A stretch of 25,883 bases of DNA from Bacillota bacterium. Its GTDB lineage: Bacteria > Bacillota > Dethiobacteria > Dethiobacterales > Dethiobacteraceae. Positions 7,560-14,049 of the stretch are shown piece by piece (within the stretch, counting starts at the first letter, position 1; each line of letters opens with the position of its first letter). Where the stretch lies: the NCBI GenBank assembly GCA_012800215.1, contig JAAZJT010000012.1, positions 1 through 25,883 of the forward strand, given 5' to 3'. Below the pieces are notes generated by a model. It had not been told where the DNA came from and searched no databases. It saw only the letters and a program-made list of their open reading frames with translations. A program made the position numbers and the translations under genes.

Positions 7560-7585
7560 TGTAACCTCATGAGCTTTATTTCGTT
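7560..7585 (+). promoter_or_regulatory. Candidate ECF sigma promoter
   Basis: TGTAAC (7560-7565), a 16-base spacer and CGTT (7582-7585) closely match the -35/-10 pattern used by Bacillus ECF factors (TGAAAC or TGTAAC, 16-17 bases, CGT). It sits 24 bases before the sigma gene, as expected for a factor that transcribes its own gene. Confidence 0.65.
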
Positions 7586-7609
7586 TATAAAGTAAAAGGA
7601 GATTTCCCT

Positions 7610-8104
7610 ATGCTAAACGACCAGCTGGAACAAATTTATAGTAAATATTACCGGGAAGTCTTTCTTTATGCCTTTTCCCTCTGTCAAAATCAACAACAGG
7701 CTGACGACTTAACCAGTGAGACATTTTTTAAAGCCCTGTTATCCCTGGATGAAGGTACACCATATATAAAATATTGGCTTTTCCGGGTCTGCAAAAACTT
7801 ATATTTAGATAGCGCGAGGAAAAAGCAAAAATATGCTACACCCGACAGCTTGGCAACCATTCCCTCAAACAAGGCCGACCCTTTAGACCAGATAATAGAA
7901 AATGAACAAAATAAGTTAATTTATACTCAGATTATGAAGTTACGGCCCTCATACCGAGAAATCATTATCCTTTTCTATTATGGTGGTTTATCACTGAAGG
8001 AAATTGCCAGCACAACCGGCTTAACTGAAGGAGCAGCAAAAGTATTGCTACATAGAGCAAGAAAAAAATTAAAAGCCATTTTGGAGGATAAAAATGAATT
8101 TTAA
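7610..8104 (+). CDS. ECF-type RNA polymerase sigma factor
   Basis: A 164-residue sigma-70 family factor with only regions 2 and 4, the ECF layout. Region 2 covers about residues 9-70 (YSKYYREVFLYAFSLCQNQ, DDLTSETFFKAL, YWLFRVCKNLYLDSARK). Region 4 covers about 108-158 (LRPSYREIIILFYYGGLSLK, then the helix-turn-helix EIASTTGLTEGAAKVLLHRA). The ribosome site AAGGAG lies 8 bases before ATG 7610. The stop overlaps the start of the anti-sigma gene by 11 bases, so the pair is translationally coupled. The candidate promoter TGTAAC-N16-CGTT directly upstream suggests autoregulation. The inducing signal is unknown. Confidence 0.93.
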   Translation: MLNDQLEQIYSKYYREVFLYAFSLCQNQQQADDLTSETFFKALLSLDEGTPYIKYWLFRVCKNLYLDSARKKQKYATPDSLATIPSNKADPLDQIIENEQNKLIYTQIMKLRPSYREIIILFYYGGLSLKEIASTTGLTEGAAKVLLHRARKKLKAILEDKNEF

Positions 8105-9278
8105 ACAACTATTGGCCAGATACGAAAAAGGCAGCATTACGGAGGAGGAAAAACGCATAGTTGAGGAAGAAATAGAAAAATACGAAGCCTTAGAAGAATT
8201 TATTGCCAGTAAATTTGAAACAGATTTTATGAACCCTACAGAAAAAGATATACGAATAGAGGAATCTCGCAAACTTACAAAAAAAGTTAATACCAGATTA
8301 AGAAAAGTGGTATTAACCTCGGTAACTATTATTACTCTTTGCCTCTTAAGTATATTTTTTATCATTTCCCCTCTTGTAGACAGTTTTTATTATAACCCTG
8401 CCAAAATCTCCGTGGGAAAAAGTATAAGCGATGTAAATTTTGATTTGGCTGCACTTATAGAACTAAACCAGCCTGGCTATGCTTTAGCAGGCCAGGCAAA
8501 TGTTGATAGATTTGGCTTTGCTAGTTATGATGGCTATTTTTATCGCCTAAATCTGTTCACTCAGGAAGTTGATGAAGTACCAATAAAAATTAAACGTAAT
8601 AAAAGCTTAAGTAAAAATTTCTTCGACATTGACAGACCCAGTTTTATCACCATAGAAGCTCCCGGGTTTCTAAGCTCAGATGATATTAAACGACAAAAAG
8701 AACGTGTAATGAATCATCTCCAACAACTAAGCCCAGTTGCCTATGTGGCCGCCTATCTCACTTTTGAAGATGATTTAAGCATGGAAGAATTGGAAGACTT
8801 GGTTGTGCAAAAGAACCATTTTCTAAATTTTGTCTGGGCAGGTATCAGAACAGCCCCTAAGGGAGAAAGAATGAATAATCTCACAGGTATTGCGCTGCAC
8901 CATCACAGCATCATCTTCCATTCCGGAGACCAGCCAAATACAGAAAAATATCCTGCTTTTAATTTTTTAGAATGGCTCACAGGCAATGAAGGGATTCCTC
9001 CCGGAAGTTCAAGGTGGGCTGTAGGCACTGAGCTGCATTATAAAAGTTTATTAAAATATATGATAGACAGAAAAGACGTTCCTGAAGTTTTCGCAAATAA
9101 CCCAAATCAGAGGGAATATTATCAAAAGGCCTTAGATTATGTGGAGGAAAACGGTGTTAAAGCCTATGGTGTCTTGGTCTATGCTACAGCCCAAGATTTA
9201 ATTAAACTAGTAGAAAACAGTCCAGTTAAAACTTTAGAAATAGACCGGGTTTTGGCTTCGCAAAGATACATCCAATAG
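8094..9278 (+). CDS. Membrane anti-sigma factor (sigma regulator type)
   Basis: A 394-residue protein with a cytoplasmic N-terminus (residues 1-70: LLARYEKGSITEEEKRIVEE, a long charged helix), one membrane helix (about 72-97) and a large outer domain of about 300 residues. This is the arrangement of the Bacillus anti-sigma proteins with Sigma_reg_N and Sigma_reg_C domains, and those domains fit here. It should hold the ECF factor inactive until an envelope signal reaches the outer domain. GGAGG lies 6 bases before ATG 8094. The gene overlaps the sigma gene by 11 bases and ends at a strong terminator, so the operon has two genes. The outer domain carries no catalytic motif I can see. Confidence 0.88.
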   Translation: MNFKQLLARYEKGSITEEEKRIVEEEIEKYEALEEFIASKFETDFMNPTEKDIRIEESRKLTKKVNTRLRKVVLTSVTIITLCLLSIFFIISPLVDSFYYNPAKISVGKSISDVNFDLAALIELNQPGYALAGQANVDRFGFASYDGYFYRLNLFTQEVDEVPIKIKRNKSLSKNFFDIDRPSFITIEAPGFLSSDDIKRQKERVMNHLQQLSPVAYVAAYLTFEDDLSMEELEDLVVQKNHFLNFVWAGIRTAPKGERMNNLTGIALHHHSIIFHSGDQPNTEKYPAFNFLEWLTGNEGIPPGSSRWAVGTELHYKSLLKYMIDRKDVPEVFANNPNQREYYQKALDYVEENGVKAYGVLVYATAQDLIKLVENSPVKTLEIDRVLASQRYIQ

Positions 9279-9290
9279 ATATTTACCAAA

Positions 9291-9333
9291 TTTAAGAACC
9301 AGGTTACCCAAAGGGACTAGCCTGGTTCTTAAA
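9291..9333 (+). terminator. Terminator of the sigma/anti-sigma operon
   Basis: A 13-bp perfect stem TTTAAGAACCAGG / CCTGGTTCTTAAA (9291-9303 and 9321-9333), starting 12 bases after the anti-sigma stop codon. The following tract is A/T mixed rather than pure T. Confidence 0.8.
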
Positions 9334-9391
9334 TATATATAATTATAATCAATATTATTAATCTTCTGACTATATGTTGAAAAAAGGATTA

Positions 9392-9400
9392 TGGTATAAT
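9392..9400 (+). promoter_or_regulatory. Extended -10 promoter before the URO-D remnant
   Basis: TGGTATAAT is a perfect extended -10 element (TGnTATAAT), about 60 bases before ATG 9460. A TTGAAA lies upstream at too short a distance to be the -35 box, so the extended -10 may be enough by itself. Confidence 0.6.
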
Positions 9401-9459
9401 ATACTTTTCTTAGCAAAAGTTTCTAGGCGGAAATAAATAAAACTATAGGGGTGATATTG

Positions 9460-10099
9460 ATGGATGCGCAAAAAATGAAAGAATTTCGCACAAAGTTATT
9501 TTCTGATGTGTATACAATTTAATAAGGTTTGTCATATTGCCGCAGAGCAAGGCCAGGCTATGCAAATATTCTTAGAGGGTGACTGGACTCGCTTCCTTGA
9601 CTATCTCCAAGAACTACCACAGGGCACCCAAATGTGGATGGAGTACGGTGATCCTCGTCAATTTAAAGACAGATTAGGCAAAAAAATGGTGCTGGGTGGT
9701 TTTTATCCTATGACGCTGCTTGGAAGAGCGACAAAGGAACAATGCATAGATAAAGCAAAAGAATTAATGGATATTTTAGCACCTGGCGGGAACTATATCT
9801 TTATCCTTGATAAATGGGCACTAAACGCCAATGATATTAATCCGGAAAATTACCGTGCTGTTTTAGAATACATTCGTGATAATGGTAAGTATAGCAATGC
9901 GGGTGAACAAGTAACAACAGCTAAAAAAGAAGATTCTATTCAAAAATATTCTCACTTATACCCAGAATTTAAATCCAAATATATTATCAGCTTCGATGAA
10001 TTTAAAAAAGAATATCCGCCGATTGATGAAAGAGTTGAGCCTCTAATGCGTGCCGCCTATGATAAATACACAGCGATTGTAAACAGAGTCCGCATGTGA
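9460..10099 (+). pseudogene. URO-D family protein with large internal deletion
   Basis: The start region is intact: promoter, GGGGTG site, ATG 9460 and an N-terminus MDAQKMKEFRTKLFSDVYTI like that of the intact paralogue at 14050-15198. The frame then stops at 9520-9522. From about 9513 the next frame continues as the C-terminal part of the same family, with matching blocks EGDWTRFLDYLQELPQ, ATKEQCIDKAKEL and LAPGGNYIFILDKWA (paralogue: GTKEQCIDEAKR, LAAGGNYIF). About 240 codons corresponding to paralogue residues 20-260 are missing, with a frame change at the join. A C-terminal extension of about 60 residues, ending KYTAIVNRVRM, is absent from the paralogue. A 197-residue fragment starting at ATG 9506 could still be made but would lack most of the barrel. 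It is most likely a dead gene. Confidence 0.8.
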
Positions 10100-10114
10100 A
10101 TATGTATTTTATCA

Positions 10115-10149
10115 AAAAAGATGGTCTCCAGCATAGAGACCATCTTTTT
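10115..10149. terminator. Bidirectional terminator
   Basis: AAAAAGATGGTCTC and GAGACCATCTTTTT form a 14-bp stem with a 7-base loop. T runs on both strands let it serve the URO-D remnant (+) and purC (-). Its right end overlaps the first bases of the purC stop codon (10148-10150). Confidence 0.9.
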
Positions 10150-10828
10150 ATGCATGTAGTACCAATTTTGCCAATTCTAAGGGGGTTATATATTGGTCGT
10201 CTTTATAGGCACGCATATTTCCACCTGAGATTTCATCTATTAAAACTATTTGGTTATCAATTTTACCAAATTCAAATTTTATATCATATAAGTCTATATT
10301 AATTTTAGCTAACTCATCCTTAATTACTCCGGCAATGGTTTTAGTTAAGTCTTTAACCTTTTTATACTCATCTACTGTTAATATCCCCAGCATTTCCAGC
10401 GCATCCTCAGTTATGAGCGGATCACCTTTTTCGTCATCTTTGATAGTAAATTCGACTAGAGCGTCGAGGGGTTGGCCGGCTTTCACATATTTTCCATAGC
10501 GGCGCAAAAAACTGCCCACTGCTCGATAACGGCATACTATTTCTAGCCCCTCTCCAAAAACCTTTGCGGGACGCACTTTCATTGTTGTTTTTTCAATATC
10601 TGCCTCTATGTAGTGAGTTGGTATACCTTTTGCCTTCAATATTTCAAAAAAATATTTTGTTAAGCGCAAACCTGCCTTGCCTGCACCTTCAATGGTCAGG
10701 CCTACGGTATTGGCTCCGGGGTCAAAAATTCCATTTTCACCTGTGCAATCATCTTTAAATTTAAGCAAATAATTACCGTCAGCCAGCGAATAGACATCTT
10801 TGGTTTTTCCTTTGTGAACCAGCTCCAT
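10148..10828 (-). CDS. purC: SAICAR synthetase (PurC)
   Basis: A 226-residue phosphoribosylaminoimidazole-succinocarboxamide synthase. It joins aspartate to CAIR using ATP in step 8 of purine synthesis, in the cytoplasm. The family signatures are VHKGKTKDVYSL (nucleotide-binding start), FKDDCTGENG, CRYRAVGSFLRRYG (substrate-binding segment), and LIDEISGGNMRAY near the C-terminus. Bacterial PurC proteins are usually near 235 residues, so this is complete. The ribosome site AGGAGAAGGGG precedes ATG 10828. Unusually it is not among other pur genes: its neighbours are a URO-D remnant and membrane protein genes. I see no purine riboswitch upstream. Confidence 0.94.
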   Translation of the reverse strand: MELVHKGKTKDVYSLADGNYLLKFKDDCTGENGIFDPGANTVGLTIEGAGKAGLRLTKYFFEILKAKGIPTHYIEADIEKTTMKVRPAKVFGEGLEIVCRYRAVGSFLRRYGKYVKAGQPLDALVEFTIKDDEKGDPLITEDALEMLGILTVDEYKKVKDLTKTIAGVIKDELAKINIDLYDIKFEFGKIDNQIVLIDEISGGNMRAYKDDQYITPLELAKLVLHA

Positions 10829-10910
10829 TATATATCCCCTTCTCCTAAAGTTATCTACTTTATTTTACACAAATGACTGGCAAGGTTTCAAGAAAAACAA
10901 TAAGGTTTTA

Positions 10911-11417
10911 TCAGTAAAGCCATTTTGTGGGCAATAAAAATGTCCAGGGCATTGTTAATAGAGCTACAGTAATGGCCATTTTAAATTTTAACGACTTCTC
11001 AGCAATAAGGTTTTCAAAAGTATATTTATAATTAAAAATAAAAATAAAAATAGCTGCTACCAGTATGGCAGAGATAACGATTACAATGGCTAAGGGGTGA
11101 CTAAAAGGATCAAAATTTATGGCAGTTACTAATTCATTACTTAACCCAAATAAATTTTCGCCCATAACAGCTGCAAACAAGATTGCAGCACCTATCATGT
11201 CAGCTAGAAAACCATACAGCCAGACTTTTAGGATGCTGCGTTTGTAAAAATCCTTGAGGTTAAGATTTGTTTCCACTAATTTGTATAGATAAAAGCAAAT
11301 TACTATTACGAGTGAATCAATAAGAAAATTAGCAAGTAACGTTAAAAAGATAACGGGTGGGAAAAACAATAAAAACCAGATGGGAAAGATGATATTATAA
11401 AGTTTTTTCTGTTTCAT
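10911..11417 (-). CDS. Unknown multi-pass membrane protein
   Basis: A 168-residue hydrophobic protein with about five membrane helices: residues 10-30, 33-47, 64-86, 107-127 and 146-162. The loops are basic (KDFYKRSILK, NYKYTFENLIAEKSLKFK). No signal peptide or enzymatic motif is visible, and the last helix ends close to the C-terminus (LPTKWLY). The ribosome site GGAGGGG lies just before ATG 11417. The hemolysin III-type gene ends 21 bases upstream in the same direction, so both are probably made from one transcript. I do not recognise the family. Confidence 0.75.
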   Translation of the reverse strand: MKQKKLYNIIFPIWFLLFFPPVIFLTLLANFLIDSLVIVICFYLYKLVETNLNLKDFYKRSILKVWLYGFLADMIGAAILFAAVMGENLFGLSNELVTAINFDPFSHPLAIVIVISAILVAAIFIFIFNYKYTFENLIAEKSLKFKMAITVALLTMPWTFLLPTKWLY

Positions 11418-11438
11418 TTCAACCCCTCCTCTGCTAAA

Positions 11439-12095
11439 TTATGAAAACAGAGTAAAATTAGGCAGCAAAAACAAGACAGTTATAAAATGACAGGCACTCC
11501 CGGCTAAAACAAAGAAATGCCAAATGGCATGATTATATTTAATCTGCTGTAAGGCAAAAAAGATGGTACCTACACTATAAAAAAAGCCGCCAGCTACTAA
11601 AAATTTAAAACCTGTACTATTCATACCGGCAATAATGGGCTTTATGGCAACTAAGATAAAAAAGCCCATAGCAACATATAAAAGAGTGGAAAAAACAATA
11701 TGTTTATTAATATAAAATATCTTATATATAATCCCCAAGATAGCAACTGTCCAGATAATACCTAAAATATGTATACCTATACTCTCTCTTAAAGTAATTA
11801 AAGTTATGGGAGTATAGCTGCCGGCAATTAACAAATAGATACACGCATGATCGATAATTTTAAGCACTTTTTTAGCCTTACCTTTAGGAAAACCATGGTA
11901 AAGTGTTGATGCTATATACAAAAAAACCTGACTGACACCAAAGATAGTAAAAGATAAACGATGCCACATATTGCCATATCTATTGGCATAAATGATTAAT
12001 ACTACCAAAGCAGGGATTGCTAAACAAACACCTATTCCATGGGAGATTGTATTTACTAATTCTTCTTCTTTAGTAAGTTCTCTGATCTTTACCAT
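11439..12095 (-). CDS. Hemolysin III family membrane protein (YqfA-like)
   Basis: A 218-residue protein with seven membrane helices of the HlyIII/PAQR family, which is related to the CREST metal-hydrolase superfamily. Its hallmarks are ELVNTISHGIGVCLA at the start, SQVFLYIASTLYHGFPKG with the conserved Ser and His, DHACIYLLIAGSYTP, and a C-terminal NHAIWHFFVLAGSACHFI with the paired histidines. Bacterial members are annotated as hemolysin III, but most are housekeeping membrane proteins, perhaps lipid hydrolases. The start is ATG 12095, with AAGGGG 6 bases upstream. A TTG at 12119 is open too but lies on the GGAGGG stretch. It is followed by the 168-residue membrane protein gene. Confidence 0.9.
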   Translation of the reverse strand: MVKIRELTKEEELVNTISHGIGVCLAIPALVVLIIYANRYGNMWHRLSFTIFGVSQVFLYIASTLYHGFPKGKAKKVLKIIDHACIYLLIAGSYTPITLITLRESIGIHILGIIWTVAILGIIYKIFYINKHIVFSTLLYVAMGFFILVAIKPIIAGMNSTGFKFLVAGGFFYSVGTIFFALQQIKYNHAIWHFFVLAGSACHFITVLFLLPNFTLFS

Positions 12096-12205
12096 CTTAT
12101 TCCCCTTACCCTCCTTCAATGCCAGCTTTTCAAATTGCTTTTCAAGAAAGATAAGTAAGCAACTCCAACATTGTAATATATTTTCTCACAATTTTCAACA
12201 CTAAT

Positions 12206-12215
12206 TGCTTAAGCA
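12206..12215. repeat. 10-bp palindrome in divergent promoter region
   Basis: TGCTTAAGCA is a perfect palindrome 17 bases left of the promoter for the flavoprotein gene at 12292. It could be an operator, but a palindrome of this size can also occur by chance. Confidence 0.3.
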
Positions 12216-12231
12216 CTGTGTTTAACTACGG

Positions 12232-12260
12232 TTGTTTTTTATTTCCACTTGGTTTATACT
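12232..12260 (+). promoter_or_regulatory. SigA-type promoter of the flavoprotein pair
   Basis: TTGTTT (12232-12237), 17 bases, TATACT (12255-12260). It lies 32 bases before ATG 12292, so transcription would start about 25 bases before the gene. Confidence 0.6.
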
Positions 12261-12291
12261 ATTACCAAAAGCAGGAAAAGGGGGTAAGTAT

Positions 12292-12726
12292 ATGACTGAA
12301 GTTACTTTGGACAAAGAGGGCATTATTGCTCTCATAGAAGAGCGTTTAAAAGAACCAAAACAGCAGTTTGTACTTTCAACACTTACCGCTGACGGATATC
12401 CTGATTCAAGATTAATGGGTAATATTTGTGATAAAACCATCGACGAAGTGTACTTTACCTGTCAGACGGGCTCAAGGAAACTAGAAGAACTCGACAGCAA
12501 TGCAAAAGCAAGTGTTTATTTTACTTTCAGCGGGACTACTGTTTGGCTATATGGGAATGCATCATATACCAGGGATGAAGCTATACGTAAAAAAATATGG
12601 AATGACAGAATGCTGCGCATCTATCCGGAAGGTGTTGACTCGCCTCGCTTAACCGTTATAAAATTTGAAACTCGGAAAGTACGTTTCTCTCAGAAAAGAA
12701 ATGAATATATAGAATTTGAACTCTAG
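12292..12726 (+). CDS. Pyridoxamine-phosphate-oxidase-like FMN protein
   Basis: A 144-residue member of the PNPOx-like split-barrel family, of the general-stress-protein-26 type. The typical strands are FVLSTLTADGYPDSRLMG (where members bind FMN phosphate), VYFTCQTGSRKLEELD, ASVYFTFSGTTVWLYGNA, and a C-terminal IKFETRKVRFS. Relatives bind FMN or F420 or related cofactors and reduce small molecules. The substrate is unknown. The start is ATG 12292, with AAGGGGG upstream. The upstream in-frame ATG lies inside the promoter. The nitroreductase gene follows after 15 bases, so the two genes form an operon. Confidence 0.87.
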   Translation: MTEVTLDKEGIIALIEERLKEPKQQFVLSTLTADGYPDSRLMGNICDKTIDEVYFTCQTGSRKLEELDSNAKASVYFTFSGTTVWLYGNASYTRDEAIRKKIWNDRMLRIYPEGVDSPRLTVIKFETRKVRFSQKRNEYIEFEL

Positions 12727-12741
12727 AAAGGGGTGTTCATA

Positions 12742-13260
12742 ATGAGTTTTATTGAACTTGCCCAAAAACGCTATTCTGTCCGACAATATCAAACGAAACA
12801 AGTTGAACAGGGTAAAATAGACGCGATTTTATCAGCTGGAAGATTAGCACCTACAGCTGTTAATAAACAACCACAAAAAATCCTAGTAGTTAATACCACA
12901 GAAGGTTTAGACAAATTAAATAAAGCAGCTAATATTCACGGCGCGCCGCTGGCCTTTATAGTCTGCGCCGACCATACAATTAGTTGGAAAAGGCGCTATG
13001 ATGGCATGGATTCAGGCATAATTGATGTTACAATAGTTACAACACATATGATGATGGCAGCTACAGAACTTGGCCTTGGCTCCATTTGGGTTTGCCACTT
13101 TAACCCCGATATATTAAAAGCAGAATTTGCACTGCCCCAGGAAATTGAGCCGGTTAACATCTTAGGTGTTGGTTATGCTGCAGGACCGCCAAAATCTCCG
13201 GATAGATTTGCTCACGAACGCAAACCGCTAACTGACACTGTTTTTTACGAAAAACTTTAA
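12742..13260 (+). CDS. Nitroreductase family flavoprotein
   Basis: A 172-residue FMN-dependent nitroreductase-type protein. The starting motif RYSVRQYQTKQV with its Arg residues binds FMN phosphate. The blocks SAGRLAPTAVNKQPQKILVV (substrate and flavin face), IDVTIVTTHMMMAATELGLG, SIWVCHF, and GVGYAAGPPKSP are all typical. It would use NAD(P)H to reduce quinones, nitro groups or similar acceptors in the cytoplasm. The start is ATG 12742, and the GTG at 12733 is part of the ribosome site AAAGGGGTG. It lies 15 bases downstream of the PNPOx-like gene and ends at a terminator. Confidence 0.9.
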   Translation: MSFIELAQKRYSVRQYQTKQVEQGKIDAILSAGRLAPTAVNKQPQKILVVNTTEGLDKLNKAANIHGAPLAFIVCADHTISWKRRYDGMDSGIIDVTIVTTHMMMAATELGLGSIWVCHFNPDILKAEFALPQEIEPVNILGVGYAAGPPKSPDRFAHERKPLTDTVFYEKL

Positions 13261-13266
13261 AATATT

Positions 13267-13295
13267 ATTGCCTCGCCTTCTCTTTGCGAGGCAAT
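13267..13295. terminator. Terminator between convergent flavoprotein genes
   Basis: ATTGCCTCGC / GCGAGGCAAT, a 10-bp stem with a 9-base loop, 6 bases after the nitroreductase stop. A/T tracts on both sides fit use from both directions. Confidence 0.85.
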
Positions 13296-13320
13296 ATTTA
13301 TTGTATTCCAAAGATATTTC

Positions 13321-13797
13321 TTAGCAGTTAAGTTTTAAGCGTTTCCCAGTGATTTTTACTACTGATAATTTTAGGACAGCAACATCTGCTATTGCCTCTT
13401 CGGTAAAATTATAATTTTCTTTTTTATCATACTTATCCATAATTACTTTGAGGCCCTTTATTTTTTCTTCACCGTTTACTTGAGTGATTTTACCATACCC
13501 CATGACACTTTCATATTCCATGGTATAGCTACAAGGCTTTTCACTTTTGATTAATTTGTGAGCAGAGTCCATCTCAAAGGCTACATGCGGGTTTTTTTCT
13601 ATTAAACTCATTTTCTTGCCACTGCCAGCACCATGAAAGTATAATGCCAGAGAATCAGCAGCTGCGGTAAAACCAAAGTTAAGTGGGACTATGTACGGAT
13701 ATTCACAGTCAAAAAACGCCAGCCTACACACATCACAATTATCGATGATCTTTATTATCTCATTTATTTCCACAACTTGGCGGTCTTTGCGTCTCAT
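13321..13797 (-). CDS. NimA-like pyridoxamine oxidase family protein
   Basis: A 158-residue split-barrel flavin-binding protein of the type that includes 5-nitroimidazole resistance (Nim) proteins. Features are the start MRRKDRQV, CDVCRLAFFDCEYPYIVPLN (first strands), LYFHGAGSGKKMSLIEKNPH (phosphate-binding turn, then the helix), VAFEMD, SYTMEYESVMGYGKI, and a C-terminal KLSVVKITGK. The family reduces nitro compounds or other small molecules. Here only the fold is certain. An AAGGA site precedes ATG 13797. A terminator-like hairpin ends only 31 bases upstream, leaving little room for a promoter. Its expression may depend on read-through from 13872-15198. Confidence 0.87.
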   Translation of the reverse strand: MRRKDRQVVEINEIIKIIDNCDVCRLAFFDCEYPYIVPLNFGFTAAADSLALYFHGAGSGKKMSLIEKNPHVAFEMDSAHKLIKSEKPCSYTMEYESVMGYGKITQVNGEEKIKGLKVIMDKYDKKENYNFTEEAIADVAVLKLSVVKITGKRLKLNC

Positions 13798-13828
13798 TAA
13801 TTATCCTTCTCTCCTCTGTGCTATTAGT

Positions 13829-13861
13829 AAAAAAGTGCCGTTGTTACTGCGGCACTTTTTT
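13829..13861. terminator. Terminator or attenuator before the NimA-like gene
   Basis: AAAAAAGTGCCG / CGGCACTTTTTT, a 12-bp stem with T runs on both strands. It ends the minus-strand unit 15198-13872, and also lies in the short leader of the NimA-like gene. Partial read-through would therefore control that gene. Confidence 0.85.
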
Positions 13862-13871
13862 ACATATTAAA

Positions 13872-14015
13872 TTATAAATGGGCAGATAAGAAGCGGAAAA
13901 CTTCTTTCTCTATATCCATAAAAATATCTAATAAATATACCTGATCATTCTCAGATAAATTATATTTTTCAATTAACTCTTCCCGCGAAAGAACACTCCC
14001 GTACTTTTTCTCCAT
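13872..14015 (-). CDS. 47-residue small protein
   Basis: A complete short gene: AGGAGG, six bases, ATG 14015, 47 codons and a TAA at 13872. The product is charged and soluble. A basic start (MEKKYGSVLSREELIEKYNL) leads into a predicted helix DQVYLLDIFMDIEKEVFRFL and ends SAHL. No cysteines and no membrane segment. The near-perfect ribosome site, its place 34 bases downstream of the intact URO-D-family gene in the same direction, and a terminator 10 bases after its stop all argue that it is real and part of that transcript. I do not recognise a family. A regulator or partner of the methyltransferase-like protein is a guess from position only. Confidence 0.72.
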   Translation of the reverse strand: MEKKYGSVLSREELIEKYNLSENDQVYLLDIFMDIEKEVFRFLSAHL

Positions 14016-14049
14016 TGCTCTCCTCCTCTTCTTTTTAAGATTATTATGC

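Noticed and set aside
10829..10910. Purine riboswitch upstream of purC
   Set aside because: Only about 80 bases before the gene were examined, and no conserved three-way junction or terminator pair was seen.
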